Of a stretch of 64,000 nt of DNA, positions 45,962 to 54,677 are shown in pieces. Source of the stretch: Deefgea tanakiae. GTDB lineage: Bacteria; Pseudomonadota; Gammaproteobacteria; Burkholderiales; Chitinibacteraceae. The stretch lies in assembly GCF_019665765.1 (NCBI RefSeq), contig NZ_CP081150.1, forward strand, positions 3,493,674 to 3,557,673. The letters run 5' to 3'. The notes beneath the pieces were generated by a model that was not told the DNA's origin, searched no databases, and saw nothing but the letters and a program-made list of their open reading frames with translations. The position numbers were made by a program, and so were the translations under genes. Each line of letters starts with the position of its first letter. Within the stretch, counting starts at the first letter, position 1.

Positions 45962-47107
45962 CTAGAGGGTTTCTTTGATGGCACGGGCTTGTTCGAGTGC
46001 GGCATCGGCGCTGGTAGCCAATACGTTAAAATGCCCCATTTTTCGTCCTGGACGCGCTAGTTTTTTACCATATAAATGCAACTTAGTATTAGGCGCCGTC
46101 ATCAAGATTTCCCAGTGCGGCTCGCTACCATCGTCACCCCATGAGTCGCCAAGCAGATTCACCATCACGGTGGGGCTCAGGAGATCTGTTTTGCCTGGAT
46201 AGAGGCCGCACATCGCACGAACTTGTTGCTCGAACTGCGTGGTGAGCGTGGCGTTCAGTGTGTAATGGCCAGAGTTATGTGGGCGTGGCGCCATTTCGTT
46301 GATGACGAGTTCATCGCCTTCGAGTACGAAAAATTCCACCGCCATCACGCCAACGTAATCGAGTTTCTCTGCCAATTGCATCGCCATTTGGCGTGCGCGG
46401 TCGGCCAATGCCGTGCTAATGCGCGCTGGCACAATCGACACATCCAAAATGCCGTTAAGGTGTTCGTTTTCCGCGACAGGGAAACAGGCCACTTCACCAG
46501 CGCGGGTGCGAGTGACAATCGCTGAAATTTCACTCACCAGCGGCATCATTTTTTCTAAAACACAGGGCTGATGTTTCATTTCGGCATGTGCAAAACGCAC
46601 GTCTTCAGCCGTTTTAACGCGAACTTGGCCCTTTCCGTCATAACCCAAACGCGCTGTTTTTAAAATGCCTGGCAAATACGCCGACAAATCACCTTCCAAG
46701 CTGGCTGCATTTTTAACGGCTAAAAATGGCGCCACATCCAAACCGGCATCGCGAATAAAGTTTTTCTCGGCGATTCGGTCTTGGGCAATTTCGACGCAAT
46801 CCCCGCTGGGTGCAACAGGAATGTCTTGGGCGGCAAGCCAGCGCATTGAGTCGGCGTTGACGTTTTCAAACTCAGTCGTGATCGCAGCACAGTGTGTGGC
46901 CATGTATTGCAAGGCTTCAGGATCGGTAAAGGATTTACACAGGTGCACATCGGCAAACTCTGCCGCAGGCGCGTGAGAGTCAGGGTCGAGTACAGTCACG
47001 CCGTAGCCCATGTTTTTTGCGGCACTCGCAAACATACGGCCCAATTGACCGCCACCTAAAATACCCAGCATGGCCGGTGGTAGGATGATTTTATTGCCCA
47101 TTTTCAT
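45962..47107 (-). CDS. purK: N5-carboxyaminoimidazole ribonucleotide synthase PurK
   Basis: An ATP-grasp enzyme that carboxylates AIR to N5-CAIR, used by PurE. The 381-aa protein has LGILGGGQLGRMFASAAKNMG near the start (described in parts), KTARLGYDGKGQ (about 150-161) and INEMAPRPHNSGHYT (about 268-282). Two ATG codons six bases apart are possible (47107, 47101). It follows purE with the 89-aa membrane-protein gene in between. Confidence 0.95.
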   Translation of the reverse strand: MKMGNKIILPPAMLGILGGGQLGRMFASAAKNMGYGVTVLDPDSHAPAAEFADVHLCKSFTDPEALQYMATHCAAITTEFENVNADSMRWLAAQDIPVAPSGDCVEIAQDRIAEKNFIRDAGLDVAPFLAVKNAASLEGDLSAYLPGILKTARLGYDGKGQVRVKTAEDVRFAHAEMKHQPCVLEKMMPLVSEISAIVTRTRAGEVACFPVAENEHLNGILDVSIVPARISTALADRARQMAMQLAEKLDYVGVMAVEFFVLEGDELVINEMAPRPHNSGHYTLNATLTTQFEQQVRAMCGLYPGKTDLLSPTVMVNLLGDSWGDDGSEPHWEILMTAPNTKLHLYGKKLARPGRKMGHFNVLATSADAALEQARAIKETL

Positions 47108-47189
47108 TATTCCTTAAGTCCAATCACTGCTTTGCAGCTTGAAGCACACGCCTACCAAAAAACCAAGGATGCTGTATGGCAAACTACAT

Positions 47190-47459
47190 TCATTTGCCAT
47201 TTTGGTTTTTCCTTAATTTCATTTTCTGCTTGAAAGCTTGATGTGATTTATAGCCGTATGCACCCATGCCATAGAGTATGCCACCGACTATACCCACAGG
47301 CAGGGCGTCAATTACCCCAGCCATAAAAGAAGTTTGGCCGCTCGCGTAGCGCAGAGCAGCCAAAAGTAAAATACACGGGACACCCCAAAGTACGCATCCT
47401 CTGAATAAAACCCAATACCAAAACGACCGCATCGGGGGTAATTCTGATTCGGGCTTCAT
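47190..47459 (-). CDS. Small membrane protein between purE and purK
   Basis: An 89-aa protein with two hydrophobic stretches (FWYWVLFRGCVLWGVPCILLL and VIDALPVGIVGGILYGMGAYGY, in parts) and a basic C-terminus (KQKMKLRKNQNGK). It separates purE from purK, which are normally adjacent. I do not recognise it; it may be an inserted accessory gene. Confidence 0.55.
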   Translation of the reverse strand: MKPESELPPMRSFWYWVLFRGCVLWGVPCILLLAALRYASGQTSFMAGVIDALPVGIVGGILYGMGAYGYKSHQAFKQKMKLRKNQNGK

Positions 47460-47516
47460 GTGTCCTCGGTTTGCTTGAGTGTCTGTGCGTCGCCAGACAC
47501 CGTCTCTAATCAGAGT

Positions 47517-48005
47517 TTATTCTACTGCAGGTAGTTCCATTGCTAACACAGTTTGTTTCTGTGTTTCACGGAAGGCGTTCAGTTTGGCGGCCAACTCTGG
47601 ATTTTGATTCGCAATCATTGATATCGCAAACAGCGCCGCATTGGCTGCACCGGCTTCACCAATCGCAAAAGTTGCGACTGGAATGCCTTTTGGCATTTGC
47701 ACAATCGACAAGAGCGAGTCTTCACCACGTAGGTATTTCGACGGCACTGGCACGCCTAATACCGGCACAATCGTTTTCGCTGCCAACATGCCTGGCAAAT
47801 GCGCTGCGCCACCGGCACCGGCAATAATGCAGGTGAGTCCACGTTCGGCGGCGGTTTCTGCATACGAAAACAATAAATCAGGGGTACGGTGCGCGGAAAC
47901 TACACGGCACTCAAATTCGATACCAAACGCTTGCAGCTGTTTGGCCGCGTGCTGCATGACATCCCAATCGCTATTACTACCCATTACTACGCCGACTTGG
48001 ATCAT
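47517..48005 (-). CDS. purE: N5-CAIR mutase PurE (class I)
   Basis: Converts N5-CAIR to CAIR in purine synthesis. The 162-aa protein has [14 protein letters not shown] near the start (about 4-17), VVSAHRTPD (about 39-47), [12 protein letters not shown] (about 67-78) and [20 protein letters not shown] (about 91-110). ATG 48005 gives the family start [10 protein letters not shown]; the frame extends to 48086 without matching residues. It is the first of the minus-strand purE-purK pair. Confidence 0.96.
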   Translation of the reverse strand: MIQVGVVMGSNSDWDVMQHAAKQLQAFGIEFECRVVSAHRTPDLLFSYAETAAERGLTCIIAGAGGAAHLPGMLAAKTIVPVLGVPVPSKYLRGEDSLLSIVQMPKGIPVATFAIGEAGAANAALFAISMIANQNPELAAKLNAFRETQKQTVLAMELPAVE

Positions 48006-48110
48006 CGCGGCTACCCTCAAGGCAAAACACGCGATTTTACCGAAGAACACACCACTTTTGATAGCAATCTTGACCAAAGGCGGCAAAGATAAGACAAAAT
48101 CAATAAATTA

Positions 48111-48138
48111 TTAAATATTAGTATTGACTAATATTTAA
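48111..48138. promoter_or_regulatory. 12-bp perfect palindrome upstream of purE
   Basis: TTAAATATTAGT (48111-48122) and ACTAATATTTAA (48127-48138) pair exactly around ATTG. It lies about 105 bases before the purE start, in the intergenic region between purE and the pilus operon. It may be a regulator site or the AT-rich promoter region. Confidence 0.4.
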
Positions 48139-48168
48139 ATGGCTAGCAATATTGAACGCATGCAGTGG

Positions 48169-48239
48169 TTTGCTGCATGAAGTTTCGTTTCCATCCTATG
48201 TCTATTGAGCGCCAGATCGATTGATCTGGCGTTTTTTTT
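48169..48239. repeat. 70-nt repeat behind tip gene B, with terminator-like hairpin
   Basis: This 71-nt sequence is the same as 54678-54747 except for one C/T change and one T of length. It carries CGCCAGATC (48210-48218) and GATCTGGCG (48223-48231) followed by eight T residues on the plus strand, a terminator-like hairpin. In both places the T-run abuts the stop codon of an SCPU tip gene on the minus strand. Confidence 0.85.
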
Positions 48240-48703
48240 CAAGGCTCAATGATGATCTGTACGTAATCATTGTGCCAACCGGGTTTGGCTGGCTGATTGC
48301 CAAAAACAACAGACCAAAAAATGACAAGTGCCGATGCGCCTGCACTTGCAATGTTTCCGATTGCGGCATCGCCGTCAGGCGGTATGCCAAACACTTGGTT
48401 ACAGGGACCTCCCCAGTTCGGGTCAAGGCAGAGTTGATAGCTTAGCAGTGAGCTTGGGTCTTCTCCCATGAGCTGTCGATGTTGAATGCTACCGGAGGTT
48501 TGTGACGGCCCTGCCTTTACTGTAAAACTGGTTGCCTCAGAGCAGAAAATTTGCATAAAAAATAGCGCACGCACGCCATTTATTGAGGTAATCGGATCGT
48601 ATTGACCTATCGTCGCTTGAGGAGGGGTAACTGTGCAGGCCCCCCAACTGAGCGCACTCATAAAAACACTGAGAAAGAGTAGCCTAATTTTAATTGCCAT
48701 CAA
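48239..48703 (-). CDS. Spore coat U (SCPU) domain protein, probable pilus tip subunit B
   Basis: A 154-aa secreted protein: signal peptide to about residue 21 (cleavage near WGA-CTV), then an SCPU domain with four Cys, including a C-terminal YQLCLDPNWGGPCNQVFG. In archaic (Csu-type) chaperone-usher systems the last gene encodes the tip adhesin, and this one is last in its operon, overlapping the usher by 4 bp. At 154 aa it is shorter than two-domain tips such as CsuE, so it is a single SCPU domain. Its 3' flank is the 70-nt repeat. Confidence 0.8.
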   Translation of the reverse strand: MMAIKIRLLFLSVFMSALSWGACTVTPPQATIGQYDPITSINGVRALFFMQIFCSEATSFTVKAGPSQTSGSIQHRQLMGEDPSSLLSYQLCLDPNWGGPCNQVFGIPPDGDAAIGNIASAGASALVIFWSVVFGNQPAKPGWHNDYVQIIIEP

Positions 48704-50988
48704 TACTCCTTGGCGGGGCAGGTAATCGGCGCGATTTCAGTGATGAATTCGCTGGATGTTGGAATATACAATTCACCACTGCACAAAGTGGAATCAAATC
48801 GATGTAATCCTGCTGGAAGCGCTTCACTATAGAAGCGGCCATCTAAGGCCGTATGTAATTGCACAATCCCCTGAGCTGTCACAACATCAAGCAATTGATT
48901 TGATAATGGAAGGCCGTTAGCCAGAAAGAAACGCCCGCTAACAGCTGTGATTGAGGTGGCATCAAATTTAACGATTCGACCGTCATTATTACCCGTGAGT
49001 AATTCTTGTTGTACCGTACTCAGTCGATATTGGATTGGGATGTGGTCTTGTTCGATTCCTATTTGATGGAAACCGTAGCTAGCTAATTCTGGTATAAAAA
49101 CCGTGCCGTCGGACGAGGTTCTACCGACCTCACTCCCGTTGTGCATTGCAGCTACATTTGCAATTTGAGGAAGTTCAATGACGGCAAAACTTTGTGAAAT
49201 TGGGCGGGTGAGTGCATAGTGTCCACCCACGTAAGCAAGTGCGCCAGACCACGCAGCTTGCCAGTTGCTTGTCGTTGATTTAGCGCGTTGATTGCGCATC
49301 GCAGAGAGATCGATTTGACCATGCTGGCGCTTGTTTTGTATCCATGCTGTGTATTCTTCACCATCACGTTGTTGTTGTGCGCCAAAATTGTAGGCCCAGC
49401 CTTCGCCCGTTGTTGAGTTTTGACCAAAACTCATTCCAGCTAACACTTCCGAGTTTTCGTAGCGTGCGCTGCTTGAAATGCTCCGATTTTGATCAAAAAA
49501 CCAAGCAAGATTTAAAAATCCTGACCATGTTTGCCCTGAGTGTCGATCTTGGAGTTGGGCTTGCGCAGAAAATGACAGCTGCTTGATTGGCGATATTGCA
49601 TAAGCGAATTGGTAACGATTAAAAGTAAGTGCATCGGTTTGCCCCATCTGGCGACCGACATCGATACTGATGTTGCCAAACTGACTATTGCCCCAGCCTG
49701 CGCCGATATTTGCCGACCAATCTGGAGCGGTGATCACTGAGTTGTTTTTAAAAAAGTTTTTGTCTTGCCGACGCGCAGTAGCAGAAAGACTAAGGGATTG
49801 ATTGAGGTAGCGATATTGCACTAATTGCGCATCGCCTGTGTTTTGTTGCTCATGCTGGGCCCATGCAAATGCACTTGCTAAAGTGCCATACGTTGAAAGC
49901 CCGAAGTTGGCAAGAATCCCGCCACTATTCCTCTCTTGGTTTCCACTAGCCTGAGCGCCCAAAGTAAACCAATCGGTAATCCCAGCGCGTTGGTAGATTG
50001 AATAAGTAAAACCATTGTAGCGATCAAAGCTGGCATTTTCCCGTTCCACGCCGGCGCTGTAATTGAAATCAGTAAGGCCAGCTTTGAGTAAAGAGTCGTC
50101 AAAATAATGAGGGACGTTGATTCTTTGTGTGTTACCCGCTGCATCACGTATCAATATTTCAATATTTTGCAGACCCGATACCAAATTTAAATTACCAAAG
50201 TTATAAATCCCTGGCTGTAAACTTTGAGTGCTTACACGTTGACCATTTAAATAAATCTCTGCGGTTGAGGGTTGGGTTACGGCTGCTTGAGTACTAAAGC
50301 TAGGGCTGCTCATAAAATTGGGCTGCATATTAAATGCGCGAGAAACACTTAAACCCGCCATATTTTGACTAAAGCCCAGGGCGCCCATAGATGGCGTAAT
50401 GTCACCGGCACTCGCTCGCAGCATTTGATCCGGTCGATCGTAATCTAGTGTTGTCTTGAGCCTAGTCCATTGATGCTGGTTGTTTTGCGTACTATAGAAA
50501 TGAGCGCTACGAAAGTTCCAAGGCCCCTGATTTAAATTGAGTGTGGGGTTAAGTTGGTAATCTAAATCATTCCCATCAACCTGGTTAAAAACCGTGATTT
50601 GGTAGTTGAGATATCCTGAGAATGGGGCAGGCTCAGGGTAAAGCTGATTGCGACTGTTGTTGAGGCTGATTTGCCGCTCACCAAATTCACTGGCTGAGGC
50701 CGTGAGCGAAAGACTTAAGGTTGCGGTATCGATTTCGCTCTCGATGCCGATAAGGCGATCGACACGAAAAAAGGCTTCTCCAGCAAGTACTTGCTGCTCT
50801 CCCTTGGGGGTATTGATCCCAGCTTCTTGAATTGTGTTTTCTTTAAGCCAATACCCGCCTTGATCGTAAATGGCTGGCACATCGCCTTGAGGGACACCAT
50901 TGACACTCAGTTTCAAAAACAGGTTTTCGGCGGCTAGCGCTATCGAACACGATAGGCTAGCCATGATGAGTAGTATTAGTTTGAGCAC
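48700..50988 (-). CDS. Outer-membrane usher protein B (FimD/PapC family, archaic type)
   Basis: A 762-aa usher with a signal peptide (to about residue 19), an N-terminal chaperone-binding domain (LFLKLSVNGVPQGDVPAIYD), a beta-barrel with plug (middle), and C-terminal domains. It secretes and assembles pilus subunits through the outer membrane. It is about 100 residues shorter than FimD, as expected for archaic ushers such as CsuD. The start is GTG 50988 inside the chaperone gene, a 13-bp overlap that is the same in the paralogous operon. No ribosome site is visible, so coupling is likely. Confidence 0.92.
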   Translation of the reverse strand: MLKLILLIMASLSCSIALAAENLFLKLSVNGVPQGDVPAIYDQGGYWLKENTIQEAGINTPKGEQQVLAGEAFFRVDRLIGIESEIDTATLSLSLTASASEFGERQISLNNSRNQLYPEPAPFSGYLNYQITVFNQVDGNDLDYQLNPTLNLNQGPWNFRSAHFYSTQNNQHQWTRLKTTLDYDRPDQMLRASAGDITPSMGALGFSQNMAGLSVSRAFNMQPNFMSSPSFSTQAAVTQPSTAEIYLNGQRVSTQSLQPGIYNFGNLNLVSGLQNIEILIRDAAGNTQRINVPHYFDDSLLKAGLTDFNYSAGVERENASFDRYNGFTYSIYQRAGITDWFTLGAQASGNQERNSGGILANFGLSTYGTLASAFAWAQHEQQNTGDAQLVQYRYLNQSLSLSATARRQDKNFFKNNSVITAPDWSANIGAGWGNSQFGNISIDVGRQMGQTDALTFNRYQFAYAISPIKQLSFSAQAQLQDRHSGQTWSGFLNLAWFFDQNRSISSSARYENSEVLAGMSFGQNSTTGEGWAYNFGAQQQRDGEEYTAWIQNKRQHGQIDLSAMRNQRAKSTTSNWQAAWSGALAYVGGHYALTRPISQSFAVIELPQIANVAAMHNGSEVGRTSSDGTVFIPELASYGFHQIGIEQDHIPIQYRLSTVQQELLTGNNDGRIVKFDATSITAVSGRFFLANGLPLSNQLLDVVTAQGIVQLHTALDGRFYSEALPAGLHRFDSTLCSGELYIPTSSEFITEIAPITCPAKEY

Positions 50989-51698
50989 ACTTGCTGAGGG
51001 ATGAGCAATTGTTGCGTATTATTTGAACGATCAGTTTCAATCACGATCCGTTGCGGGCTATCCGCGCAGGCATTTTTCGGAAGCGCTAATTGATAGTTGC
51101 GGCTAGATCCTGGTTGTAAGTACCAGTTGTCAAATTGGTTGATGCTGGCGCCCTGATTACCGATTGCAACGCGGCGCAGACGATGCGTCACGTTTCCGTC
51201 ATTGCTGAGTGTAAACGTGAGTTTGCCTTGGTCGATTTGTACCGGTGACACTGTTAGCTTTGGGCTAACTTTGACGGGCTGAATGAAAACGGGCACACCA
51301 AAACTCACGGCCATAGCCAGTTGACCACCTTGTGAGCCATCTGCCGGCATGCTCGGTTGTTCGATGAAATAAAGTCGGTACGCTAGTTCTTTGGCATCGC
51401 TGGGTGCTCGGCGAGCAACGCGAACAACTTGCTTCTTTTTGGGAGGAATTTCAAATTGGCGAGGGAAATACACTAATTCATCAGGTGCTTCAGTGTAAGT
51501 ATCATTGCCAGATGCGTCCTGTGTCCAGCGTTTTAATTCTAGAGAAACCCGCAATGGAGAGTCTCCGTTATTGCTTACCGTAATGGCTTCACTATTTCTT
51601 GTAGCAGGAAGCTCCGCACGAATAGGGCTTACTGTAAATTCACCAGCCAAACTAACTGCTGCAGTTGTTGCAAAGAGCGTTGCGAGAATCCAGCGCAT
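50976..51698 (-). CDS. Periplasmic pilus chaperone B (archaic type)
   Basis: A 240-aa chaperone with signal peptide (about 1-20) and PapD-like fold: FTVSPIRAELPATRNSEAITVSN near the mature N-terminus (in parts), VYFPRQFEIPPKKKQVVRVARR around 78-100, which holds the conserved Arg/Lys of subunit anchoring, and AYRLYFIEQP. ATG 51698 was preferred over the upstream GTG 51704, with AGG at better spacing. It follows the pilin gene with about 105 bases between and overlaps the usher by 13 bp. Confidence 0.92.
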   Translation of the reverse strand: MRWILATLFATTAAVSLAGEFTVSPIRAELPATRNSEAITVSNNGDSPLRVSLELKRWTQDASGNDTYTEAPDELVYFPRQFEIPPKKKQVVRVARRAPSDAKELAYRLYFIEQPSMPADGSQGGQLAMAVSFGVPVFIQPVKVSPKLTVSPVQIDQGKLTFTLSNDGNVTHRLRRVAIGNQGASINQFDNWYLQPGSSRNYQLALPKNACADSPQRIVIETDRSNNTQQLLIPQQVCSN

Positions 51699-51803
51699 AA
51701 TCACCGCCTGTATATGAAATGATAGGATTTTTAGATTTGAGTTTTAATTATTCTTGAGTGCGCTAGTTATGCGGAGTGGTCAGCAGGCTAGCCAGCATCA
51801 GCA

Positions 51804-52262
51804 CTAGAGGTTGATCGTCAAAATCACGGTATCGGTATAACCGTTGGCCACTGTCGCATTATTGATGTCTGTTCCTAGCACTGTAGCAGTCAACAGGATG
51901 TCTTTAAGGGTGCCAGGACCGGTGCCAACGCCAGTTGTTGGAGTCAATGTCAGGGTATAAGGCAAATAGTATTGACTACTTTGCATTTTTTTTTGTGTGC
52001 CTGTTGCATGCAAACCGTTGTTTAGGGTGATTGTGTAATTTACACCATTGCTACACCAGAACTGGGTTACGCCGTTTTTACTTTGATCGCCGGAGTTTGC
52101 ACTGAGGGTGCCCATATCAATAATCACGTCATTACCATCTGCAAATGAGCATGAGCCTTTGACATTGGCTTTTACTTTGACATTGGTGCTGGCTGCAAAG
52201 GTGCTGGGGCTGATTGCGATTAAAGATAGAGATATCGCACTCGCTAAAAAAAAGTTTTTCAT
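51804..52262 (-). CDS. SCPU-domain pilin, probable main subunit B
   Basis: A 152-aa protein with a signal peptide (to about residue 23, TFA-AST), then an SCPU domain with the pair of Cys in KGSCSFADG and FWCSNG, and a C-terminal YTDTVILTINL beta strand. It resembles the CsuA/B-like main pilins. AGGAGAG precedes the ATG. Its promoter region is separated from the upstream pilin gene by an IS3 element, so expression may depend on its own promoter. A small CCTTACT/AGTAAGG hairpin lies at 52288-52303. Confidence 0.85.
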   Translation of the reverse strand: MKNFFLASAISLSLIAISPSTFAASTNVKVKANVKGSCSFADGNDVIIDMGTLSANSGDQSKNGVTQFWCSNGVNYTITLNNGLHATGTQKKMQSSQYYLPYTLTLTPTTGVGTGPGTLKDILLTATVLGTDINNATVANGYTDTVILTINL

Positions 52263-52437
52263 CGCAACTCTCCTAATGAGTTTAAGCCTGCCTTACTGAA
52301 GTAAGGTAGACCAATTGCATAATGATATGCATGCCAATAAAAAAAGGCGAATTTTTATCACTAGGGGGGTAATCCCCCCACCAAATAATCGTCGTTTTAA
52401 GTAGAATTTTCTCCCATCAGCACCGAGGAAGTTCTCC

Positions 52438-52704
52438 ATGAAATCATCACGTTTTTCTGACAGCCAAATCATCGCTATTCTCAAGCAAGCCGAAGGCGGT
52501 TCACCAGTGCCTGAGCTGTGCCGCGAGCACGGCTTTAGCTCAGCCACGTTTTACAAATGGCGCGCTAAATTCGGCGGCATGGATGCTTCGCTCATGGCGC
52601 GACTCAAAGAACTCGAAGACGAAAACCGACGCCTCAAAAAAATGTATGCCGAAGAACGCCTCAAAGCCGAGATTGTGAAGGAGGCGCTCGAAAAAAAGTG
52701 GTAA
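52438..52704 (+). CDS. IS3-family transposase OrfA
   Basis: An 88-aa protein with an N-terminal helix-turn-helix ([20 protein letters not shown], then [20 protein letters not shown]) and a C-terminal leucine-zipper coiled coil ([20 protein letters not shown]). It gives DNA binding and dimerisation to the OrfAB transposase. Its 3' end holds the slippery sequence A AAA AAG at 52692-52698, where a −1 shift would enter OrfB. Confidence 0.93.
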   Translation: MKSSRFSDSQIIAILKQAEGGSPVPELCREHGFSSATFYKWRAKFGGMDASLMARLKELEDENRRLKKMYAEERLKAEIVKEALEKKW

Positions 52705-53525
52705 AGCCATCTCAGCGGCGTGAGATGGCCCACCAAGCGGTGCAACGTCATGGCATGAGCATTGGTTTGGCCTGTCAGGCCTTTGGCATTAGCCAAACTT
52801 GTTATCGCTACCAATCCCGCCACTCTGCAGTCAATAATGAGATTGCCGATCATCTAATTCGCTTGACCCACAATCAGCGTAACTGGGGATTCGGGTTGTG
52901 CTTTTTGCATCTACGCAACGTCAAAGGATTTCACTGGAATCACAAGCGGGTATACCGGATTTATCGAGAGCTGGAATTGAATCTGCGCATCAAACCTAAG
53001 CGCCGCATTGAGCGCGCCAAGCCTGAAGCGTTGGCAGTGCCTGAGGCGGCGAACGAATGCTGGTCAATGGATTTCATGCATGATCAACTGGCGGATGGGC
53101 GCAGTATCCGACTGTTCAATGTCATTGACGATTTCAATCGTGAAGCGCTGGCGATGGAAATTGATTTATCGCTGCCAGCAGAACGGGTCATTCGAGCTTT
53201 GAATCAAGTGCTCGAATGGCGAGGTCAGCCCAAAGCGATTCGCTGTGACAATGGTCCAGAATACATTAGCCAAAAGGTCAAAGACTGGGCGGAAAAGCTG
53301 GGCATCCGACTGATGTATATCCAGCCAGGCAATCCACAACAAAATGCATATGTGGAGCGCTACAACCGGACGGTGCGATACGACTGGCTTAATCACTACC
53401 AATTTGAATCGGTAGCCGAAATCCAAGAATTCGCGACCGATTGGGTTTGGACTTACAACAATGAACGGCCAAATATGGCTTTGGGTGGCATTACCCCGAA
53501 ACAAAAGTTAGCATTAGCTGCTTAA
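52698..53525 (+). CDS. IS3-family transposase OrfB (DDE integrase domain)
   Basis: A 275-aa open frame in the −1 frame relative to OrfA. It has the DDE motif: first Asp in WSMDFMHD, second in [11 protein letters not shown], and Glu in [16 protein letters not shown]. It is normally made as an OrfAB fusion by programmed frameshift; an independent GTG at 52698 is possible. The sequence resembles the IS407/IS51 groups. No stop or frameshift interrupts it. Confidence 0.93.
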   Translation: MVKPSQRREMAHQAVQRHGMSIGLACQAFGISQTCYRYQSRHSAVNNEIADHLIRLTHNQRNWGFGLCFLHLRNVKGFHWNHKRVYRIYRELELNLRIKPKRRIERAKPEALAVPEAANECWSMDFMHDQLADGRSIRLFNVIDDFNREALAMEIDLSLPAERVIRALNQVLEWRGQPKAIRCDNGPEYISQKVKDWAEKLGIRLMYIQPGNPQQNAYVERYNRTVRYDWLNHYQFESVAEIQEFATDWVWTYNNERPNMALGGITPKQKLALAA

Positions 53526-53596
53526 CCGTCTACTTCAAACCGCGCTTAAAAATGGGGGGATTACCGGGGAAATTGAGTTGAATCGTTTTGCCATCG

Positions 53597-54043
53597 CTAG
53601 GGCTCAATTGTCAACAGAACAGTGTCTGCGTATTGGCCCACTGGGCGATTTTGGAAATCCGTTTTTTTAACGATGCCGGTGAGCAGTATATCGATTCTGT
53701 CGCCTGTGCCTACGCCCTGCTCGGGCGAGGCGGTGAGTGAATAAGGCAACCGTGCAGAGCTGTTAAGCTGTGCCATTTGGCGCTGCTGACCATTGGCATG
53801 AAGACCTTGGTTGAGCGTTATACGGAAATTAGTGCCATTGGTGCAATGAATGGGAACGACATTCTTGATGGTGATATCAGCATTGTTGAGGTTGCCAAAA
53901 TCCTTAATTAAATCGCCGTTGGTTTCGAATCTACAGGCGCTTAAGACCCAGATTCTAACGTTCATCATATTGCTTGCCGCATGGCTAGTATTGAAAAGCA
54001 GTGCGGTCAGCAGAACTAAAAATCGTACAAAATTCTTTGCCAT
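53597..54043 (-). CDS. SCPU-domain pilin, first subunit of operon B
   Basis: A 148-aa secreted SCPU protein: signal peptide to about residue 22 (SHA-ASN), then MMNVRIWVLSACRFETNGDL and a second Cys in VPIHCTNGTNF, with LPYSLTASPEQGVGTG and YADTVLLTIEP at the end. It is the paralogue of 58980-59432 (both have an RP.G.Y.DTV.LTI ending). It starts inside the small secreted protein gene upstream by 28 bp, exactly as in operon A. The IS element follows its stop, separating it from the rest of the operon. Confidence 0.87.
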   Translation of the reverse strand: MAKNFVRFLVLLTALLFNTSHAASNMMNVRIWVLSACRFETNGDLIKDFGNLNNADITIKNVVPIHCTNGTNFRITLNQGLHANGQQRQMAQLNSSARLPYSLTASPEQGVGTGDRIDILLTGIVKKTDFQNRPVGQYADTVLLTIEP

Positions 54044-54234
54044 TCTGGTTCTCGAGTAACGCTCATCTTGGCCATTTCAGGTCCATTTTGACAGTGTAAA
54101 ATGAGTTGAGGTGGGGTCTTGTCAAATGGCGTTTGCCATTGTGTTCCGCAGGTTGAAATAATATTGCAGCGTATCACAATATTTTTGCCAAATGCTGTGG
54201 GGACGAGCAAGAGTAGTACGAGAAATAGTCGCAT
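54016..54234 (-). CDS. Small secreted Cys-containing protein at operon B head
   Basis: A 72-aa protein with signal peptide (MRLFLVLLLLVPTAFG) and a mature part KNIVIRCNIISTCGTQWQTP, ending in LYDF, with three Cys. The start is ATG 54234, with AAGGTG upstream. Its paralogue in operon A (59405-59647) shares the pattern IIR.N....C.T.W......PP...L.C and a YDF C-terminus. Both overlap the next pilin gene by exactly 28 bp. I do not recognise a known family; it may be a minor subunit or assembly factor of archaic pili. Confidence 0.75.
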   Translation of the reverse strand: MRLFLVLLLLVPTAFGKNIVIRCNIISTCGTQWQTPFDKTPPQLILHCQNGPEMAKMSVTREPEWQRILYDF

Positions 54235-54366
54235 AACTTTCACCTTTTTCAAAAGCTTAGCTTATTCTATTTTGTATTCAAAATACGCCAGACATAACTT
54301 TCTACTGATTGTCTGCTGCACGTTCAAAATCTAGCGAGCGAATTGTTAGGCTTTATAAAGTCTATG

Positions 54367-54405
54367 CTTCGCTACCATCCCATGTTGAATGAGTTTGGCG
54401 CTTTT
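54367..54405. repeat. Decayed third copy of the tip-gene 3' repeat
   Basis: Behind the truncated tip gene, the sequence CTTCGCTACCATCCCATGTTG resembles TTCGTTTCCATCCTATGTC of the 70-nt repeat and is followed by GAG..GGCGCTTTTTG in place of the hairpin, as if its middle were deleted. It suggests every tip gene once had this 3' flank. Confidence 0.4.
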
Positions 54406-54421
54406 TGTATGTGGCCAAATA

Positions 54422-54677
54422 CTAAGGCGAAACTGTGATCACTATAAAATCGTCGTGCCAGCCGGGCATCGCAGGCTGATCGCCGTAGACCAAGACCCAA
54501 AAGAGTACTTGTGTGATTGCCCCCGGGCGCAACACGGTGCCGCTGAGCGCATTGCCGTTGGGTGGCGTGCCAAAAACGGTGTTGCACGGTCCTCCCCAGT
54601 TGGCATCAAGGCAAAGTTGATAATTAAGCATTGAGCTGGAGCTCTCTCCGCATAATTGGCGATGACTAATGCTGTTG
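54422..54677 (-). pseudogene. Truncated SCPU tip gene (C-terminal half only)
   Basis: The frame encodes HRQLCGESSSSMLNYQLCLD, then ANWGGPCNTVFGTPPNGNAL and PGWHDDFIVITVSP. This matches the C-terminal half of tip B (HRQLMGEDPSSLLSYQLCLD and NWGGPCNQVFG), closer than to tip A. The signal peptide and first half are missing: at about 54678 the sequence changes abruptly to the 70-nt repeat. An ATG inside the repeat (54703) would allow a 93-aa cytoplasmic product, but it would not be exported. It is the remains of a third tip gene. Confidence 0.85.

Larger units (their letters stand above)
52364..53569 (+). mobile_element. IS3-family insertion sequence (about 1.2 kb)
   Basis: Inverted repeats of about 37 bp begin GGTAATCCCCCCA (left, 52368-52405) and, on the reverse strand, GGTAATCCCCCCA (right end 53565). 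Both ends are flanked by GGGG (52364-52367 and 53566-53569), a possible 4-bp target duplication, though low-complexity. The two ORFs are the IS3 OrfA and OrfB, with an A AAA AAG slippery site between. It lies in the 1.3-kb gap between two minus-strand pilin genes and is intact, so recently active or recent. Confidence 0.88.

Noticed and set aside
54253..54371. GTATTCAAAATAC palindrome as a member of the 45-nt family
   Set aside because: Only 13 nt long, without the shared inner blocks; probably chance in AT-rich DNA.
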